Source of the DNA: Bondarzewia mesenterica
Lineage: Eukaryota > Basidiomycota > Agaricomycetes > Russulales > Bondarzewiaceae
Direction of reading: 5' to 3'
Assembly (NCBI GenBank): GCA_004802705.1
Contig: SGPL01000637.1
Span: forward strand, 1-17,218
DNA length: 17,218 nt
Shown here in pieces: positions 16,953 through 17,218 of this stretch. The notes under the pieces were generated by a model. That model saw only the letters and a list, made by a program, of their open reading frames with translations, searched no databases and was not told the DNA's origin. The number at the start of each line of letters is the position of its first letter. Position 1 is the first letter of the stretch. The translations under genes were made by a program, and so were the position numbers.

Positions 16953-17218
16953 TATTCAGTGCCTTTTTCCATCTTAGACGGTCCAGCCAAACTTGCTTTT
17001 TGCCCATTGCCAATAGTCCAGCCGAGCCCAGCCGATGGCAATGTGGGCCCGTCTCTAACAGTTTGGCCGGTGTCATCATTTGCTTACTCTGATGGTTGGG
17101 CCAAGCGGGATGGGTGTAGGTATTGCCCTTGTCCATTTGCCGCCATCCCTCACCTCTGACAGTTTGGCTGAGCATGAGCAGGGCAATATTGGGCCCTTGC
17201 CCATTTGCCGCCATCCTC
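16953..17218 (-). repeat. Right inverted arm, partner of the left arm; runs off the window
   Basis: Read on the minus strand, this segment matches about 503-770 of the left arm, including GGGCAAGGGCCCAATATTGC, the CTCAGCCAAACTGTCAGAGG core, CCATCGGCTGGGCTCGGCT and GGCAAAAAGCAAGTTTGGCT. The inner edge is TATTCAGTGCCTTTTTCC on the plus strand, starting at 16953, and it lies in the gag-protease sequence right after SIVDPA codons. The outer part is not in the window. Short Gly/Pro-rich frames across it on both strands follow the repeat and are not called. Confidence 0.85.

Noticed and set aside
1..17218. tRNA, rRNA or other structured RNA genes
   Set aside because: No cloverleaf, conserved rRNA string or Pol III A/B box pair was found by eye. 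A covariance-model scan would be decisive, but I could not run one.

Overview
The window looks like repeat-dense nuclear DNA of a filamentous basidiomycete, most likely an Agaricomycete. The reasons are a Helitron replicase-helicase of the fungal type, a Ty3/Gypsy-like gag with one CCHC knuckle, very short GT-AG introns (49 to 80 nt) that restore reading phase, and a fragment resembling a fungal glycoside hydrolase family 15 gene. Nothing bacterial (operons, Shine-Dalgarno sites, CRISPR) is present. All family assignments are by eye from the translated sequence; no search was run.

Layout. 1-770: a GC-rich repetitive arm made of about 57-bp and 135-bp tandem units. Its inner part (about 503-770) reappears inverted at 16953-17218. 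771-1700: no gene seen. 1713-2969 (minus): unrecognised open frames over a diverged 171-bp tandem duplication. 3010-4704 (minus): a hypothetical gene that can be traced as six exons, with one frame break in exon 4. 4720-5455 (minus): small broken coding pieces. 5497-10077 (minus): a decayed Helitron RepHel gene. It has an N-terminal DUF6570-like part, the start of the Helitron_like_N region, an internal deletion that removes the HUH nuclease core, and a PIF1-type helicase whose motifs are still readable but which carries a stop and a frameshift. 10168-10725 (plus): a broken GH15-like fragment that still contains an intron. 10867-10971: an unrecognised coding scrap. 10980-13790: AT-rich DNA holding two blocks of a 46-bp minisatellite. 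14178-14660: LTR-like promoter and leader features. 15037-16952 (plus): a Ty3/Gypsy-like gag to pre-protease pseudogene, cut off where the right inverted arm begins.

How it fits together. This is a graveyard of nested mobile elements with little or nothing functional. The Helitron cannot be autonomous: its nuclease core is gone and it has at least four in-frame stops. The gag has six in-frame stops, each explicable by a C-to-T change. The two inverted arms are either the long terminal inverted repeats of one element over 16 kb long, or the facing ends of two separate copies. The best candidates for something not yet described are the arm family, the 46-bp palindrome-bearing minisatellite, and the multi-exon gene at 3010-4704. 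Single N calls are concentrated at 3812-10970 and sit preferentially where a CpG would be restored, which suggests ambiguity at decaying CpG sites.
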